Shown here: piece after piece, positions 45,592 through 58,903 of the stretch
Layout: each line of letters begins with the position of its first letter
Position numbering within the stretch: position 1 is the stretch's first letter
Assembly: GCA_016748015.1 (NCBI GenBank)
Contig: JAAOMT010000301.1
Span: forward strand, 137,967 to 201,966
DNA length: 64,000 nt
Direction of reading: 5' to 3'
Origin: Geosiphon pyriformis
Lineage: Eukaryota > Glomeromycota > Glomeromycetes > Archaeosporales > Geosiphonaceae
Notes under the pieces: model-generated
What the model saw: only the letters and a program-made list of their open reading frames with translations
Told to the model about the DNA's origin: nothing
Databases searched by the model: none
Position numbers and translations under genes: made by a program

Positions 45592-45749
45592 AACTAAAAA
45601 AAAAGTTATTTATGTATTTGTATTAATTCTTTTTATTTTAAAAGTATTTAAAGTAAAAAAAAAAGTTTTCTTCTTTCTTTCGTTCATCCCAAATTCCCAA
45701 AAAAAGAGTCAAAAGTTTTTTGAAAGAAGTCTTTTTCATTATTCAGTAT

Positions 45750-47601
45750 GATAAAACCAAACCATTTTTTGATTTCGAGGCCACTGTTGGTCCTAATATA
45801 GCTGTCATAAAGAAGGTTGCTAAAGAATCTGGTGCTGATAAAGATTTCAAGCCTGTTTTGTCTAGGAAAAAGAAAAAAGGTATTACTTTAGAAGAAAGTA
45901 TTAGTGAAGAAAAAATGCCAACTGAAGTGCCAAGTGGTTGTTCATAAGGTTCTAAGACTGGTGACACCACTGAGTCTGAAAGCATTAATATGGAGAAAAA
46001 ATGTCTGGTAGAAGAAACTAGCTTTGACTATGGTGAAAATAGAAATATTGTTAATGAAGATTATGATCAGATGCCTAAAGAGCCAGGTGTTAAGACTAAG
46101 AAAATGTTGGGCAAGCCATTAGAGAAGATAGATTTTTTGGGTCATAACAATGATGATAATGCTCTCTTAAATGTCCCCTTGGAACTTTCTCCTCCATTGA
46201 AGAATTTGGTTACTGTTTTTGTTCGAAAATCTTTTACTATGGATATTAAACTTGATAAGATGGCTGAGAAATCTTCTCAGAAAAAGCTGGTAGTAGTCAG
46301 AAAGTTATTCTCAAAAGTCAATGGTTTTGGAGGGGGGGGCCTCTACTCCTTCAAAATTTTCTGGGATCATCCATGTTTCCTTCACTTCTAAAGCTAGTTT
46401 AACACAGGTGACAGAAAAGGCAAGAGCAGCAGATATTTTAGTAAACACCAATCTCAAAAAATCAACTGGTCATTTAGATTAGGCTGTGGTAGTAAAGAAA
46501 ATTCCAGTTGAAACATTAGCTGAGACTGTGTGTGCTGCGCTTTCTGAATTTGGTTCTATTGTGTTGATTAAGATGCAATTGGTAAGGCTATGACAGAAGG
46601 CTGTGGTTGAATTTGCCCAATTAAATCAGGCTGATTTGGTCGCAGCTAGATGGTCTATCTTGATCAGGAAAAATGCCATGAGAGTGGCCAAGACTAATGC
46701 AGACAAGAAATCATGGAATACAAGAGATCAGCATAAGGCTTTACTCTATATACTGCCAATAGACACAAATGTTCATGATATCTGAGATTTCATTAATTCT
46801 GTGGGTAAAAAAACATGTGTTATCGATTGACACCCTGTTATATATGCTCAGGTCAGATGTGCTGTTGTTTGTTTTAACTCTGCTGCTTCAATTAATGTTA
46901 TCATAGAAACTACTCCTGTCTTAAAAGATGCCAATTTGCATTGGTCCTACATGAATTTTGTTAAGTGTACTAAGTATGAGAATTTAGGTCATACATCTCT
47001 GAGTTGTTCTATGGGTGGGAAGACTTCTCCTAGTGGACCAACTCACAGAATATTGTCAAATGATGATAAAAACAGACTGGCTTTTATTTATGCTAGACAC
47101 TCTGCCCCAATCTCCTGTTTTGTTTCTTTTGGTGGTGTCTTATGGGCCAATATTGTTGGTGGGTCTTTATTTCCTTCTCTTCTTATATGCAATGTCTCAA
47201 CTTCTTCTGGTTTCTCTTCAGAGATAAAACCTACCCCAATAATGTCTATGAAATTGAATAATAGGTTTGCTGCTTTTAAGTGTAGTTTTACCAGCCTTGT
47301 GGAATATATTGACAAGTTGGCTAAAAGGTTGGATTCACCTGGGCCAATGGTTTCCCAGCCTAGCCCTGGATGTCAACTGTTGGTAATCTTTTTATCACAG
47401 AATCAAAAGGTGGATATAGTGATGAGTGAAGATTCAGATGTGACCACTGGTGGTGAGATTATTGCAGGAGTGGTGGTTTTTGGCTTTTTAGTTATCTCTA
47501 AAATGGAAGAAACTTTGAACAATCTTTTAATCATGGTTATGGGCCTCTCGGCCAAAATTGACAATGCTAGTTTGGTTTCTGCTGTTCATTCTTCTCAATG
47601 A
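45750..47601 (+). pseudogene. LINE copy 3 ORF1 (RRM-RRM-knuckle-coiled coil)
   Basis: Charged N-terminus (VLSRKKKKGITLEESISEE), then SFTMDIKLDKMAEKSSQKK as in copy 4. A run of eight G at 46331-46338 causes a frameshift (copy 4 reads NGFGEAT here). RRM 1 at about 46488-46690 (VVVKKIPVETLAETVCAAL, VVEFAQLNQADLVAARW), RRM 2 at about 46735-46920 (ALLYILPIDTNVHDI, KKTCVID), knuckle CTKYENLGHTSLSC with its second Cys now Tyr, and a coiled coil (LNNRFAAFKCSFTSLVEYI). Stops at Gln (45945, 46482) and Trp (46591, 46783, 46828) positions. It ends at TGA 47599-47601, overlapping the ORF2 start. Confidence 0.85.
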
Positions 47602-50600
47602 TGAATCTGGTTTGGAAATTTGCAACATGCAATGTTCATAGTATCAATGTCTCTGCCAAACAAGAAGATATTATTTGTTGACATGTAGATTCTGGAAATA
47701 TGGTTTCTATTATTATAGAAACAAAGTTGAGGTCTAATATTAGGCCTTGAATTATGAACAAATTTGATGGGGTAAGAATATTTTCTTTTGATTTGGACAG
47801 AGGATTTCTTGGTACTGGGATGGCAATCATTATGAACAACTCTCTTGCATGTCATGTTTCTAAAATTGAGGAGATTTCTGGTTATCTTGTTTTTGTTTGG
47901 CTTTTTTTTAAGGGCAAGTTGTCAGTAGTGATTTTGGGCCTATACACAGATGCTTCTGCTAAGACCAAATTTGGCCAAGCTTACAAAATCAACTCCATTA
48001 TTGCTAAAACTACTAATTCTTCCACATTCATGATTTTAGGTGGTGATTTCAATGAGGATGGTTTCAGGAAGAGTGCTAGTTTTAAGTTTTGTTCAGATTT
48101 GGGGTTGGTCAACTCTTTTAGCAAATACTCTCTGGTCAAAGCTTCCACTTGGGGCAATTCCTGGGGTGTCATGAAGATTATCGACTACATTTTTGTGAGC
48201 AGAAATTTGTCATCTATATTGGCTGGTTATGAAGTTGCTTCTGTCTCTGACTTCTTTAACACTGATTATAATGCTGTTCTGGTTTCAGTTGGTTTGGATG
48301 GTTTCTTGGATGTCCAGCTCAATAATGAGTGTAAGCAGGCCAATAAAAATAAGTGGAAATTCAAAATCAAGGATGTAGATGCTAATAAGTGGACACACTT
48401 TAGGGAACATTCATTAAGCAAGTTCCTGGAGTATATAGATATGTTTAATGCTGTAAAAGATACTAAAAATTTGGATACTATGTGGGAAATTTTTAGGGAA
48501 GTGGTTATAAGCTCAACTGATAATGTGTTTTCTAGACACTAGTTTAGCAAGTTTAATTGTCAGAAAAATAAGCTGTTTTCAAAATTCTTTAAGCTGGAAT
48601 TGTTGGTGGCCAAGTTGGTAAAGTATTTAAGCTCAGATCAGGAATCAGAAGCTGTTTGCTTTTTTAAGATGTGGTCCACTTTTGATAACAAGGGAGCCTC
48701 CAAAGCATGCACAATGTTTGATAATAATAAAGGCAGAGAAAGCATTCTTCAACACCTATCAAGAGTCAAAAAATTGTACAGAAAGTCCAAATACTATGAG
48801 TCTAGAGTAGTCAGAGACATTTTAATTAGAAAGACAATAAACAAGTACATGAAAACTTTCAGCTCTAATAAAAAACATATGATCAAAAGTGTTTTGGAAT
48901 GGCCATTTAAGAAGGTAGTACTGGATCATTTGATTGTGAATGATAAGTTAATTTTGAAACCCAAGAAAGTTTTATTTGCTGTTGATGGTATCATGGAAGG
49001 ATAGACAAGAAAACAGGTTGCTTCCATCTCTATGCCTGTTTGTTGGTCTAATCAATATGCTTCTTTGGACTATGTCAGTGATAATACATTCTCAAATGTC
49101 ATGAGTGTGATTGGATTAGATGAGTTTCTTATGGTGGTCAAAAAACTGCCTGATGGGAAAGCTGTTAGCATTTTAGGTATTCCTAATGAGCTTTGGAAGC
49201 ATGGAGATGCACAGATTCTAAGTGGTTTGTTAGACATTCTTAATATGTGTTTGAAGTTGGGTGTGGTCCCTCTATAGTAGAGACAAGCCTAGATTTCTAT
49301 GATACCAAAGCCATATGACTGGGAGGAGACACTTACCAATACCAAACCTATAGCTTTAGTTGAGATGGCCAGGAAGATACTGTTTAAGGTTTTTTCTGAC
49401 AGAATATTTCTGACATACAGTAAATTTAATGTTCTTCATGAAGATAATTTCTCAGTTTTGAAGGGTACATCTGCTCAAACTCTGATTTTTACTATTGGCT
49501 CTGTCATTGAAGATGTACTTGAGAAAAGCAGGGAGCTATGACTAGTATTTTAAGATATGTAAAAAGCTTATGACTCAGTTGGATGGCCCTATTTGTGGAA
49601 TAGTTTAGTTAGAATCAAGATGTGCACTTATTTTATTGAATTTTTTGGAAACATATACAATGATTGGACCAACTGGGTAATAATGGACTTTGGATTTACT
49701 GATAGATATACTGTTTATGATGGGTTAGATTAAGGAGAAGTTTTCTTACCATTATTGTGGAAAATCTTTTATGATCCTCTGCTTTGTAAGGTCAAAAAAC
49801 ATGAACAATTGTGTAGATATAGATTGGATTCAAAATTTTTCACTAGAACTGGTAGAGCTGACCCTAAAGATGGCAAGACTTCCTTTTTTGCAGCTGGTGT
49901 CTTTGTAAATAATACTATTTGGGTTGGTAACTGCCTGGCAGTTACACAACATATTTTGGACATTGTGAGTAAATTCTTCTTGATCAATGACATTGCTATT
50001 AACACTGATAAAATGGTTGCCATTTCTATTAATCAAGAGGCCAGAAGTGCTTCATTGTTTATTAGTGGTTCTGAAATCTCTATTGCCAAAAAGGGTGAGT
50101 TTCACCAATACTTAGGGATTTTTCTTTTATGGATGGCCTGTTTAGACCAAGTTTGGCCAAAGTTTATTCAGATATCAGGTTTTTTTCAAATGTGGTTTTA
50201 AGGAAGGCCATTACTGAAAAGCAGTTTTTATATTTGGTTTCTGCTATTCTGCAGTCCATAGTGAATTATAAACTGCAGTTCAGCTGTGTTTCCAAGAGTG
50301 TATGTAAGAAATGAGACAAAATGTTGAGAAAGAGTTTAAAGCTCAAGGCCAATCTGCCCAAAAATTTTCCAAATAAAGCTTTGTATTATCCAGAATTATA
50401 TGGTTTAAAAACTTTTAAGCAAGTACTGGCTGAGAATCTGCTGGCTGGCCTGGTTATGTTTGCTAATGCTAATAAGATCTTCAGTGAATTATTTGAGCAC
50501 AGAGCCATAGAGTTGCAGACCATTAGCTGGATGCTCTGGCACCCTCTTAAATTTCCGATTAAGTTGCTGGTTAATTCTATGAATTGCTTTTTGGCAGGTA

Positions 50601-52284
50601 CAACACGTGTTTTCAAATTGTGCAATCTATTATTGGGTGGTAATTTGCCTGATGTTTTTTGGGCCAGGAATAGTATTGCAGTCTTGAATGTGCTTGGCTT
50701 TGAGTCTTATTTGGGCATAGCAAAGTCTCTTAGAAGATATAGTATGGTGTTTATGGACCAGCTTTTGAACTGCCACAGCAAATGTTTTACATGGAACACA
50801 TTTTACAGGTGGAAGAAGCTAAACCCTAGAGGCCTGATTCCTGTCTGGTTTACTTCTTTGGTCAAATTTATTGTTGAAGGTAAATTGTCAAATGGTGTGC
50901 TATTGTCTCCTTGTTCCATTTCTACTGATTCTCTTTGTGACTTTGGTTACGTTGATAAGCATCTGCTGAATTCTGGATTGGGCTCTATAACCATATACAC
51001 AAATGGTTCTGTTAAAAATTTGGGTTTGGTACAAGCTTGTAGTGGTACTGTCACCTACTTTCTGGATGTGGACACTAGTGTTGGGGTTAAGGTAAATGGA
51101 TTACTGTCGTCAACTCTGGTGGAACTGCAGACCATTGCACTTGCTTTGAAGTGTGTGCCCACTTCTTAATTTGTTGACTTGTATATGGACAGCCAGGCTT
51201 TACTAGACTTATGCAAATTTGTCTATAGTATTGCTGGTCTTGATTTTCACGACAAATGCTGGATTAAGAAAGAACATATTCACTGTGTCATTTTTAAAAA
51301 AAATTTGTTGGTTACATGGATTAAGGTTAAGGGCCATTCTGGTATTATTGGAAACAAACCTGCCAATTTCTATACTGATGCAGTTATCATTTCTGAGTCC
51401 TTTCTGCCTCTTGTGGTATCTTATTGTTTTTTCAATGTTGAAGGCAGACCTGTTTCCAGAAACACTTATCATGTTGCCAAAAAATTATTCAATGCTGTTT
51501 ACTCTGTTGGTTGGGAGGCCAGATGTATTGGTAGCATCATTAATGTGAGTCTTTATGACTGTTTTGATAAAGCCAAAACCTTTTGTGTTTGACATCCTAA
51601 TGGCAAGATCAAATCTGGTTACACTAACACTGCATCAGTAACACTTTGGTCATATTTTATAAAAGTGCTCTATCATCACTTACCAGTGGCCAAAAGAAAA
51701 AAAATGTATAATCCAAATTACCCAAGTATCGCCTGCATTTGATGTAGGTTAGTAGAGAACTCTGATCACATTTTTTCTTGTAGTTATGATATCAATGTTC
51801 AAGATATCTTATTGTCTGATACTGCTTTGGAGTGGAATGTATTACTGGGCACTTCTGCTAATGGAAATACAGTCACCAATTTGCTGAATAAAGCTGCTGC
51901 TTCTATGGACTTGTTCATAGTGCTGGCTAAAGATTTTGTGTTGAAAAATTGGGTGGTTGATATGTTGGACTATTTAGGTGCTAAATCTGGTAAAGGTGCA
52001 TTGGTGGTGGATTTCATTTATTGTTTTGCTAAGAGCCACAGATCTGCTGTTTGGTTGCCAGTAGTTAAGTTAAGGACCTATTATAAAAAATTTAATCTTT
52101 TGCTGCATGATGGCTTTTCTATTTCTTTAGTGTCTAGTTTGTCTTTTTTGTGGTTTGCTGAGATGATCTGGAATTTCGGTTTCAGAATAAGTATCCATGT
52201 GTGTTTTGGGTTGTATTTATGTCTAGCCAGTTCAGATTTTGGTTTTCTGCATAATTTCTCTGTGGTAAAAAATTTAGATATGTA
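47598..52284 (+). pseudogene. LINE copy 3 ORF2: endonuclease-RT-RNase H polyprotein
   Basis: ATG 47598. APE endonuclease (FATCNVHSIN, ETKLRS, LGGDFNEDGF, SWGVMKIIDYIFV), linker with coiled coil, RT about 49.03-50.2 kb (DGKAVSILGIPNELW, motif A retaining Asp as DM.KAYDSVGW, motif C VFVNNTIW with both Asp lost), RNase H about 50.98-51.4 kb (IYTNGS with Asp to Asn, VELQTIALAL, YMDSQALL, KGHSGI), a C-terminal Cys/His segment at about 51.73-51.78 kb and the final FVLKNWVVDMLDYL domain. Stops occur mostly at Trp or Gln positions. Not functional. Confidence 0.88.
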
Positions 52285-52293
52285 ATGCTGTCT

Positions 52294-52316
52294 TGATTAG
52301 CCCAAATAGCTGGTCA
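52294..52316 (+). other. LINE 3' hairpin (copy 3)
   Basis: TGATTAGC / CCAAATA / GCTGGTCA, all eight positions pairing with G-U allowed. The CACGTGTAGAAAATGCATGAG box follows. Confidence 0.75.
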
Positions 52317-52418
52317 CGTGTAGAAAATGCATGAGTTACACTTAATTTAGATTATGTTGATCTATGTATTTAGGTAGTGATTGGACTGCATTTGTAAAAC
52401 TTTAATAATAATAAAAAA

Positions 52419-52430
52419 TAAATTCAAAAG
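52419..52430 (+). repeat. Candidate target-site duplication of LINE copy 3, 3' copy
   Basis: ATAAATTCAAAA, matching 45580-45591. Confidence 0.5.
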
Positions 52431-53602
52431 AATTTTTGTTATTATTATTAAACTTGTATTTATTATTAGTTAAAATATTATTACTATTATTAAACTTATT
52501 TTTATGTTAAAAATTATATTTTTTTGTTATTTGAATATTTTATATTTTTAACCAATATTTTTTTCTTGGAAAAAAAATTATTATTAGTAAAATTATAGAG
52601 AGTTTTTTTGATTATTTTCTTTTTAAATATATTATTACTTAAAGTAATTGTTAGTTTTATAATAAAGAGATTTTTTTTTAAAAATTATAAAAAAACAATA
52701 AAAATTAAAATTAAAAACTAAAAAACTTTTTTCAAAAAACAATTTTTTTAAAAAATATTGAAATATATAAAAGATAAAAGTTTTTTTTAAAAAAATTATT
52801 ATTGTATTAAGTATATAATTAGTTTAAAATTTTTAATTATTTATAATTTGTTATTTTTTAATTAATAATAATTTTAAAAAATTAAAAAAAAACAGATTTT
52901 AAATTAAAAATAGTATTTTAAAAAAACAATAAAAAAATTTTTTTCTAATATTTTAAAAAAATTATTTGTTTTAGGCTTAAAAAATTGCTTTTTTGCTGTT
53001 TTAATTTTTTTAATCATTTAAACAACAAAAAAATTAACAATAATTAAAAGTTTTTGATCTTTTTATTATAAAAATTATGTTAAAATTATTTTTTAATTAA
53101 TTATTTAAAAAAACGTTATATGAAAAAAAAAACTTTTATTTAAAGCTAAAAAAATGTTTTTTTAACAATTAACATTTTTATTATTTAAAAAAAAATTAAA
53201 AAAAAAGCTGTTTAACTATTTTTATTTTTAAGAAAACTTTTTAAATATTAAAACTAATAAAAACAATGCTTTTTTTTATTTTTTCTCTAATTATAGTTAT
53301 AAAAATAAATAAATAAATAAATTTGTTAAAAACAATTTTATAATATTGTTATTGAAAATTTGGCTTATTTTATAATATTTTTAATGTGTATAAATAAATA
53401 CTGCAAATTTATATTCAATCTAAAATTTAAATATTTAGGCAATTGTTTTTTGTTTTTATCTAAGTTATTTGAATAATATAATAAATGTTTTAATAAGAAC
53501 ACTAAATCCTAAAAAGCACATGTAAAATAATAAATTCATATTGTAACATAATATGGAGTTGTTAATTTCTCATTTTGCCAGAAACCTTTTGGATTCGGCA
53601 AA
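52431..53602. other. A+T-rich spacer
   Basis: No gene recognised. Very low complexity A/T sequence, presumably old transposon remains. The last ~100 bp form the RPB7 5' flank. Confidence 0.5.
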
Positions 53603-54513
53603 ATGTTCTTTCTTGTAATGGAAAAATTTTGTTTTCTTCCGTGATTTCTATTAGGACATAGCACCTCATGTTTTTTTCAATCTGTTATACAGAAAGATCT
53701 CTTTCATACAATACAACTCCATCCATCGTACTTTGGGCCCAATATGGATGATTATCTAAAGAAGAAGCTTTATGCCGATGTTGAAGGCACCTGTACCGGT
53801 CGCTATGGGTACATCATAAATGTTCTTCAAGTGAAAGAGATATCAAAGGGTAAGGTGATGACCTCAGTAGGCTTAGCAGAGTTTACAGTAAAGTATCAAG
53901 CTATCGTATTTAAGCCGTTTAAGGGTGAAGTTGTTGATGGGACAGTGACGCAAGTCAATAAGGTACTTTTAATAAATGAATACCTTTGTAATCATGATTT
54001 TGGTGAGTGGTTTATACATACTTTTTTTTTTCGAAGATGGGTTTTTTTGCTGAGGTGGGTCCGCTGCAAGTTTTCGTATCGAGCCACGTAAGATTTGAAA
54101 TTCTACCATAATCTTGTCTCAAATCAAAAAAATTATTGTTCTCTAAACAGCTTTAAATTTTTGGGGCTAGTTAATCCCGAGTGATATGAAATTTAATCCC
54201 TATGGAAATCCCCCCAGTTACTCCGATGATGTTGTATGTATTTTCGGAATTGGGTTTTCTTTATTACTTTGACAGTAGGCACAAAATATATTAACTGATT
54301 TCTTCAATTTTTCACATAAGACCCTGATCGAAAAGGGCAGTCATTGCCGAATCAAGATCGTTGGAACCCGTTTCGATGCAACAGATATCGTATGTTTTAC
54401 ATGAAAAATGTTAATTTTAATTAGTTGGAATTTTTTTTACAGTTAATATTTCATCAATTTATTTTTAGTTTGCAATTGGGACGATCAAAGAGGATTTCTG
54501 CGGTGTACTGTAA
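53603..54513 (+). CDS. RPB7: RNA polymerase II subunit RPB7
   Basis: Six exons: 53603-53614, 53693-53962, 54037-54087, 54171-54233, 54321-54389, 54469-54513. The first exon is four codons (MFFL), joined to KDLFHTIQLHPSYFGPN. The rest reads YADVEGTCTGRYGYIINVLQ, VKYQAIVFKPFKGEVVDG, FFAEVGPLQVFVSSH, LIPSDMKFNPYGNPPSY, CRIKIVGTRFDATDIFAIGT and EDFCGVL. This matches the N-terminal RNP-like and C-terminal S1 domains of Rpb7, which with Rpb4 forms the Pol II stalk. POLR3H/RPC8-type paralogues are less similar around YFGP and GTCTG. Convergent with PHB2. Confidence 0.95.
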
Positions 54514-54754
54514 AATACTTACATTCAGTAGGTCACTTTTACCGCTCTCGACAAATTACCCAGAATTGGAGAAAACAATAATTTCAAACAGTTTATGCCT
54601 TGCCGCCATTTTTCTTTATTCGGATTTTAGACAACATGATACAAGAATTTTATTCGTAATAATTTCGGTCATTTAATAATTGAATATACTTTTTTTTAAA
54701 GATAAAATATCAAGCAAAAATGCTCAAAAGGTAAAGTTCCCCGTAATGTCACAC

Positions 54755-55956
54755 TCATTTAATAGGTTCATTAACATTTAATAATAAGGTCTCAGTATCA
54801 AGCAACAGTCGATTCTGTGAATTTGCAAGAATATTAGCAATATCACGAGCAGTCTCAATTTTTCGTAATTCTATGAAGCCTGGCTTATTCCTGATCGCTT
54901 CACCCAGCAACTCGGCTGACTTTGCCTCACCCTCAGCTTTTATTATGATTGATTGTTTTTCCTGCCTTGCACGTTCGACAATGAATGCTGCCCGTTGAGC
55001 ATCTTGTTGGGCGATTTGTTTAGCCTCAACAGCATGAGTGAACTCGGGAGAAAAAGCTACGTGGGTAATAGAAACATCATCTAAAACAATGTTGAATCTT
55101 AGCGCCCTCTTAGTCAGATTTTCGCGAACCAAGCGTGACACCTAAAATTTAAAAATTATTTATTAGAAATTATTTTGTCATTTAACGTATAATAATCTTG
55201 ACTTACCCTTTCACGTTGCGTAATTAACTGGGAAGCGTTGAATTGGGCAACTACTGATTTCAATACCTCGTTCACAATTGAGGGGAGCACACGCTCATCG
55301 TAATCAGTGCCGAGAGTTCGATAGATAGTGGGGAGTTCATGAATGTTAGGTTTTGATAATACTCTGCATGTAATATTGACCATCTGAAGATCTAGTGAAT
55401 TCGAAAAAAAGCCTCGTTTATATAATAGTAAAATTGATTCAAATTCTTATTCATTCTTACCCTTGGTTCCAGTCAGTGATGCGATATTTCTTGGTTTTGC
55501 TCGTACATCATAAATGATAGGAGTCTCAAGCCAGGGGATCATGAAATGTGTACCTTCATTAAAAATTTCTTTTTGTACGCCAAATAATCGTGTGTATTTA
55601 ATAGCGCGATGACCTCCATCAACTTTACCGATAATTTTAAGTATGAATGCAGAATAAAATTTCAATTAAGTTAATTTCAGACATATGTTTTTCTATCTTC
55701 AAGTTTGAGCCTTTCTTAAACAACACCCGAATTATATCTCTAAGTTGTAATTATTAATTTAACAAATCTTTAACCCCACAGTTGCACTTTCCCCATATAT
55801 TTGCGGCTTACCGTTGAATAAACTAGCATTAATGCCCACCCCAACAACACCAAGCGTGACTATGGCACCCACACCAGTAAACATCCCTTTACCCGGACCG
55901 CCCTTAGGAAGAAACCCAGTAAGGCGGTTTATTGCTTGTTTGCTTGAATAAGACAT
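54755..55956 (-). CDS. PHB2: Prohibitin-2
   Basis: Four exons: 55956-55812, 55622-55461, 55391-55207, 55141-54755, all in phase. The N-terminus ([19 protein letters not shown]) is followed by one hydrophobic segment ([20 protein letters not shown]) that anchors prohibitins in the inner mitochondrial membrane. Family signatures: [88 protein letters not shown] and the coiled-coil end. PHB2 rather than PHB1 is supported by the N-terminal anchor and the YDVRAKPR and DLQMVNI segments. It forms ring complexes with PHB1 that chaperone inner-membrane proteins. Confidence 0.95.
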
Positions 55957-56900
55957 GAGAGGTAAAAAATTTAAAAATTTTGTTGGACAAAAATAAATAT
56001 TAGTCCTAATGAGATAGATCTTGATGATCAATCGGGCTATAAATAATATAAATAACAATATATATATTTTTTGTTACATTAATGTTTAAAATTTAATTAA
56101 TTTTTATTATTATTTTTATATTTAAGCTTATTAACTATTTTTTTTGTTTTTTAATTACGTTCACAACTAAAATAAAAGAGAAAAAAGAAGCAAAAATTAT
56201 TATTACAATTATAAATAAGAAAACAATAACTAAAAAAGTTTTTTTTAATAATAAAAACAATTGATTTTTTTTTAAATAATATACTAAAAACAATTTTATA
56301 TTATTATTATACAAAAAATTTTCAAACTTTTAACAAATAAGTTTATAATAACAATTATTTTATTTTTATTTTTATTTTTTAAACAACCAAAAAAAACAAA
56401 CAATAATCACAACAATTAATTTTTTTTCAAAAATAGTTTAATTTAACTAATTAAATTTAATTTTTAACAGTTTTGTTTTATTAATTTTAATTTGATTGTA
56501 AACAACAGTTTTTTTTTAATTTAAATAATAATAACAATAATAAAAAAACTTTTTTTTATTTTCAAACTATAAAAAGAATAAAAAATATTTTAAAAAAATC
56601 TTAATATTTTTTTTTATCTAATATTTTTCTTATGCTATTTTTTTAGTAAATTTTTGTTTATAAATTTAAACTTAATAGCCATTTTTATCAAAAATATAAC
56701 TATTTTAATATAAAAAAACTATTAAATATAAGAATAAATTAGATAAAAAAAATTAAAAAGTTTCATATTAATAATCTGTTGTTTAAAAAGTTTGTTGTTA
56801 ATATAAAATTAATTAAAGCTTTAATTTTAAGAAAAATTATCTTAAAAAACAAAACAAATTTAAAAACAAGTTAAATATTATTTTATTTACTAAAGTTTGT
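55957..56900. other. PHB2 5' flank and A+T-rich spacer
   Basis: About 100 bp of upstream flank, then extremely A+T-rich sequence with no readable gene. Confidence 0.5.
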
Positions 56901-58300
56901 TATATTAATAAAATAATTCTGTTTAATATGTACTTAAATTTTATTACAAAATATTTTTATTAAAAAACAACAATAAAATAAACTAAAAACTTTATTATTA
57001 ACCAATATTACATCAAAATATTATTTAATATATATAAAATTATAATATATACCAAAAAAAAATAAACTAACAAAATTATTAAAACTAATTAAAATTAAAT
57101 AATTATTTAAATTAAAATTAACTTAATTAGATTATAATAACAAATATATTACAATTATTATAAATTATTTAACCAGAAATTTATTTTGTAAACAGTATAT
57201 TAACAGAATTAAATCAAAAATTTAAAGTAAAAAAACTGTTATTATTATTATATTATTTATAAATAAATAACTTAATTAAAAAATTTAATAAAATAATATA
57301 TAAAATATTAATTAAAATTAGTTAAAAAATAAAATTTGTTTATATTATTAATATTATTTACTTGTTAAACAATAAAACAAACTATAATACAAATAATATT
57401 ATTTAAATTAATATATAAAAAAATATTATTATTATTAATTAAAATAAAAATAATAATATATTTATTTAAAAATTACATTTTTAAAAACATTATTTAAAAT
57501 CATATAACTTAATAAAAACAAAAAAAATAGCAGTTAATAATATTTAAGTTTTATAAAAAAACAAAAAAAAAATAACAAATTATTAAATAAATTAGTTATA
57601 TATAAAATTAAAAATAAAATATAATAAGACAAAAAAACAATAAAATAGAAAATTTAACTTCAAATAAAATAGTCTATTTTATATTTACCAAATACTTAAA
57701 AATAAAATATATAAATTTAAATTAGAAAACAAATCTTAAAAAAATAATATATAATAATTAATTAAAATTAAATAATTATTAATAATATATAATGAATAAA
57801 ATAGAAATTATTAACAATATTTATATAATTGTTTAATTATTATTTCAAATATTACAAAATAAAAAATTAAAGTTAAAAATAATTGTTAATAGTAAAAAAA
57901 TTTGTTATAAAAATACTCAAAAAAAATTAAACAATTAATAAAAAAAGTTATTAAAAAAATTAAAAAATTTAATATAATTATTTAATTTAAAGAGCTTATA
58001 ATTAATAATTAAAAAAAATAGAAAAAACAATTTTTATTAATGTATTATTATTGTTATTATTTAAAATAATAGTTAAATATTTAGAATATTTATTTAAATA
58101 GTTTTAAACAAATATTTAACAAAACAAAATTATATCAAGTAAAATGATTTATTATAACATATTTTAAAATTACATATATTAACTATACTTAATTTTTTAA
58201 AAATATAATAAAATAAATTTTTTTGAATTTTAACAAAATTTAATTTTTTTAAAAAAAATATTATTACTTATAAAAAATAAAATAAATAAATAATATAATA
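56900..58300 (+). mobile_element. Decayed Ty3/gypsy relic G4
   Basis: It follows G2 from the integrase zinc domain onward: ILFNMYLNFITKYFY at about 56.91 kb (G2: ILFNMHFNPTAGHFH), FVNSILTELNQKFKVKKLLL at about 57.18-57.25 kb (G2: FVNRTLIELSQRFGMKRPLS), LIKKFNKIIYKILIKIS, then the integrase C-terminus at 57.48-57.77 kb. Nearly all C:G pairs have gone to T:A. At 57.86-57.92 kb it carries the uninterrupted equivalent of the hAT insertion site at 6.0/9.2 kb. Confidence 0.75.
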
Positions 58301-58780
58301 TATAATTATATATTAAAATTAATAAAATTAAATTAAATTAAAAATTTTATAAATATCTATAATAATTTCAAAAACACCAAAAATATTAATAATAACTTAA
58401 AAAAAGTGTAAAAAAAATTAAAAATACCAGAATATTTCATATTATTTAAATTATATATATAGTAATAAAATTAGAATAAAATATATTTAATTATTCAATA
58501 TTTAATTTAATAATTTAATAAAAAAACAATTAGCTTAACTTAAATTTTATTTATTTTATTATTTTATATTTAAAATTCATAATTTAAATAAACTTATTAT
58601 TTAACTTAAAAAATACTTAATAATTTATAATTATTATTTTGAAATTATTTATTATTTTTAAAAAACAATTAATTTTAAAGTAATTATTTAAGAATTTTAA
58701 TATATTAAAACAATGGTTATATTTTTAATAAATTTTTAAGTAGTTTTTAAAAAAAATTATTTTATTAAAAAACTATAAAA
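58301..58780. other. A+T-rich spacer
   Basis: No gene recognised; probably more gypsy relic. Confidence 0.4.
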
Positions 58781-58903
58781 AAAACTTCTTTCTTTTTTAT
58801 CTTTAAAAATTCTCAAAAAGTGCATTTTCTATAAAAAAAAAGTTTTTTTGTTTTTTTTAGTTTATATATCAATATTTTTTTACCTAATAATAATCCATTT
58901 TTC

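Larger units (their letters stand above)
45592..52418 (+). mobile_element. LINE copy 3, full length, inactivated
   Basis: The only complete LINE in the window (about 6.8 kb): pyrimidine-rich 5' UTR (45.66-45.72 kb), ORF1, ATGATG overlap, ORF2, 3' hairpin and A/AAT tail, between candidate 12-bp duplications. It is more decayed than copy 1: many TGA/TAG/TAA at former Trp and Gln codons and both RT motif C Asp changed to Asn. The exact 5' end is uncertain within about 60 bases. Confidence 0.88.
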
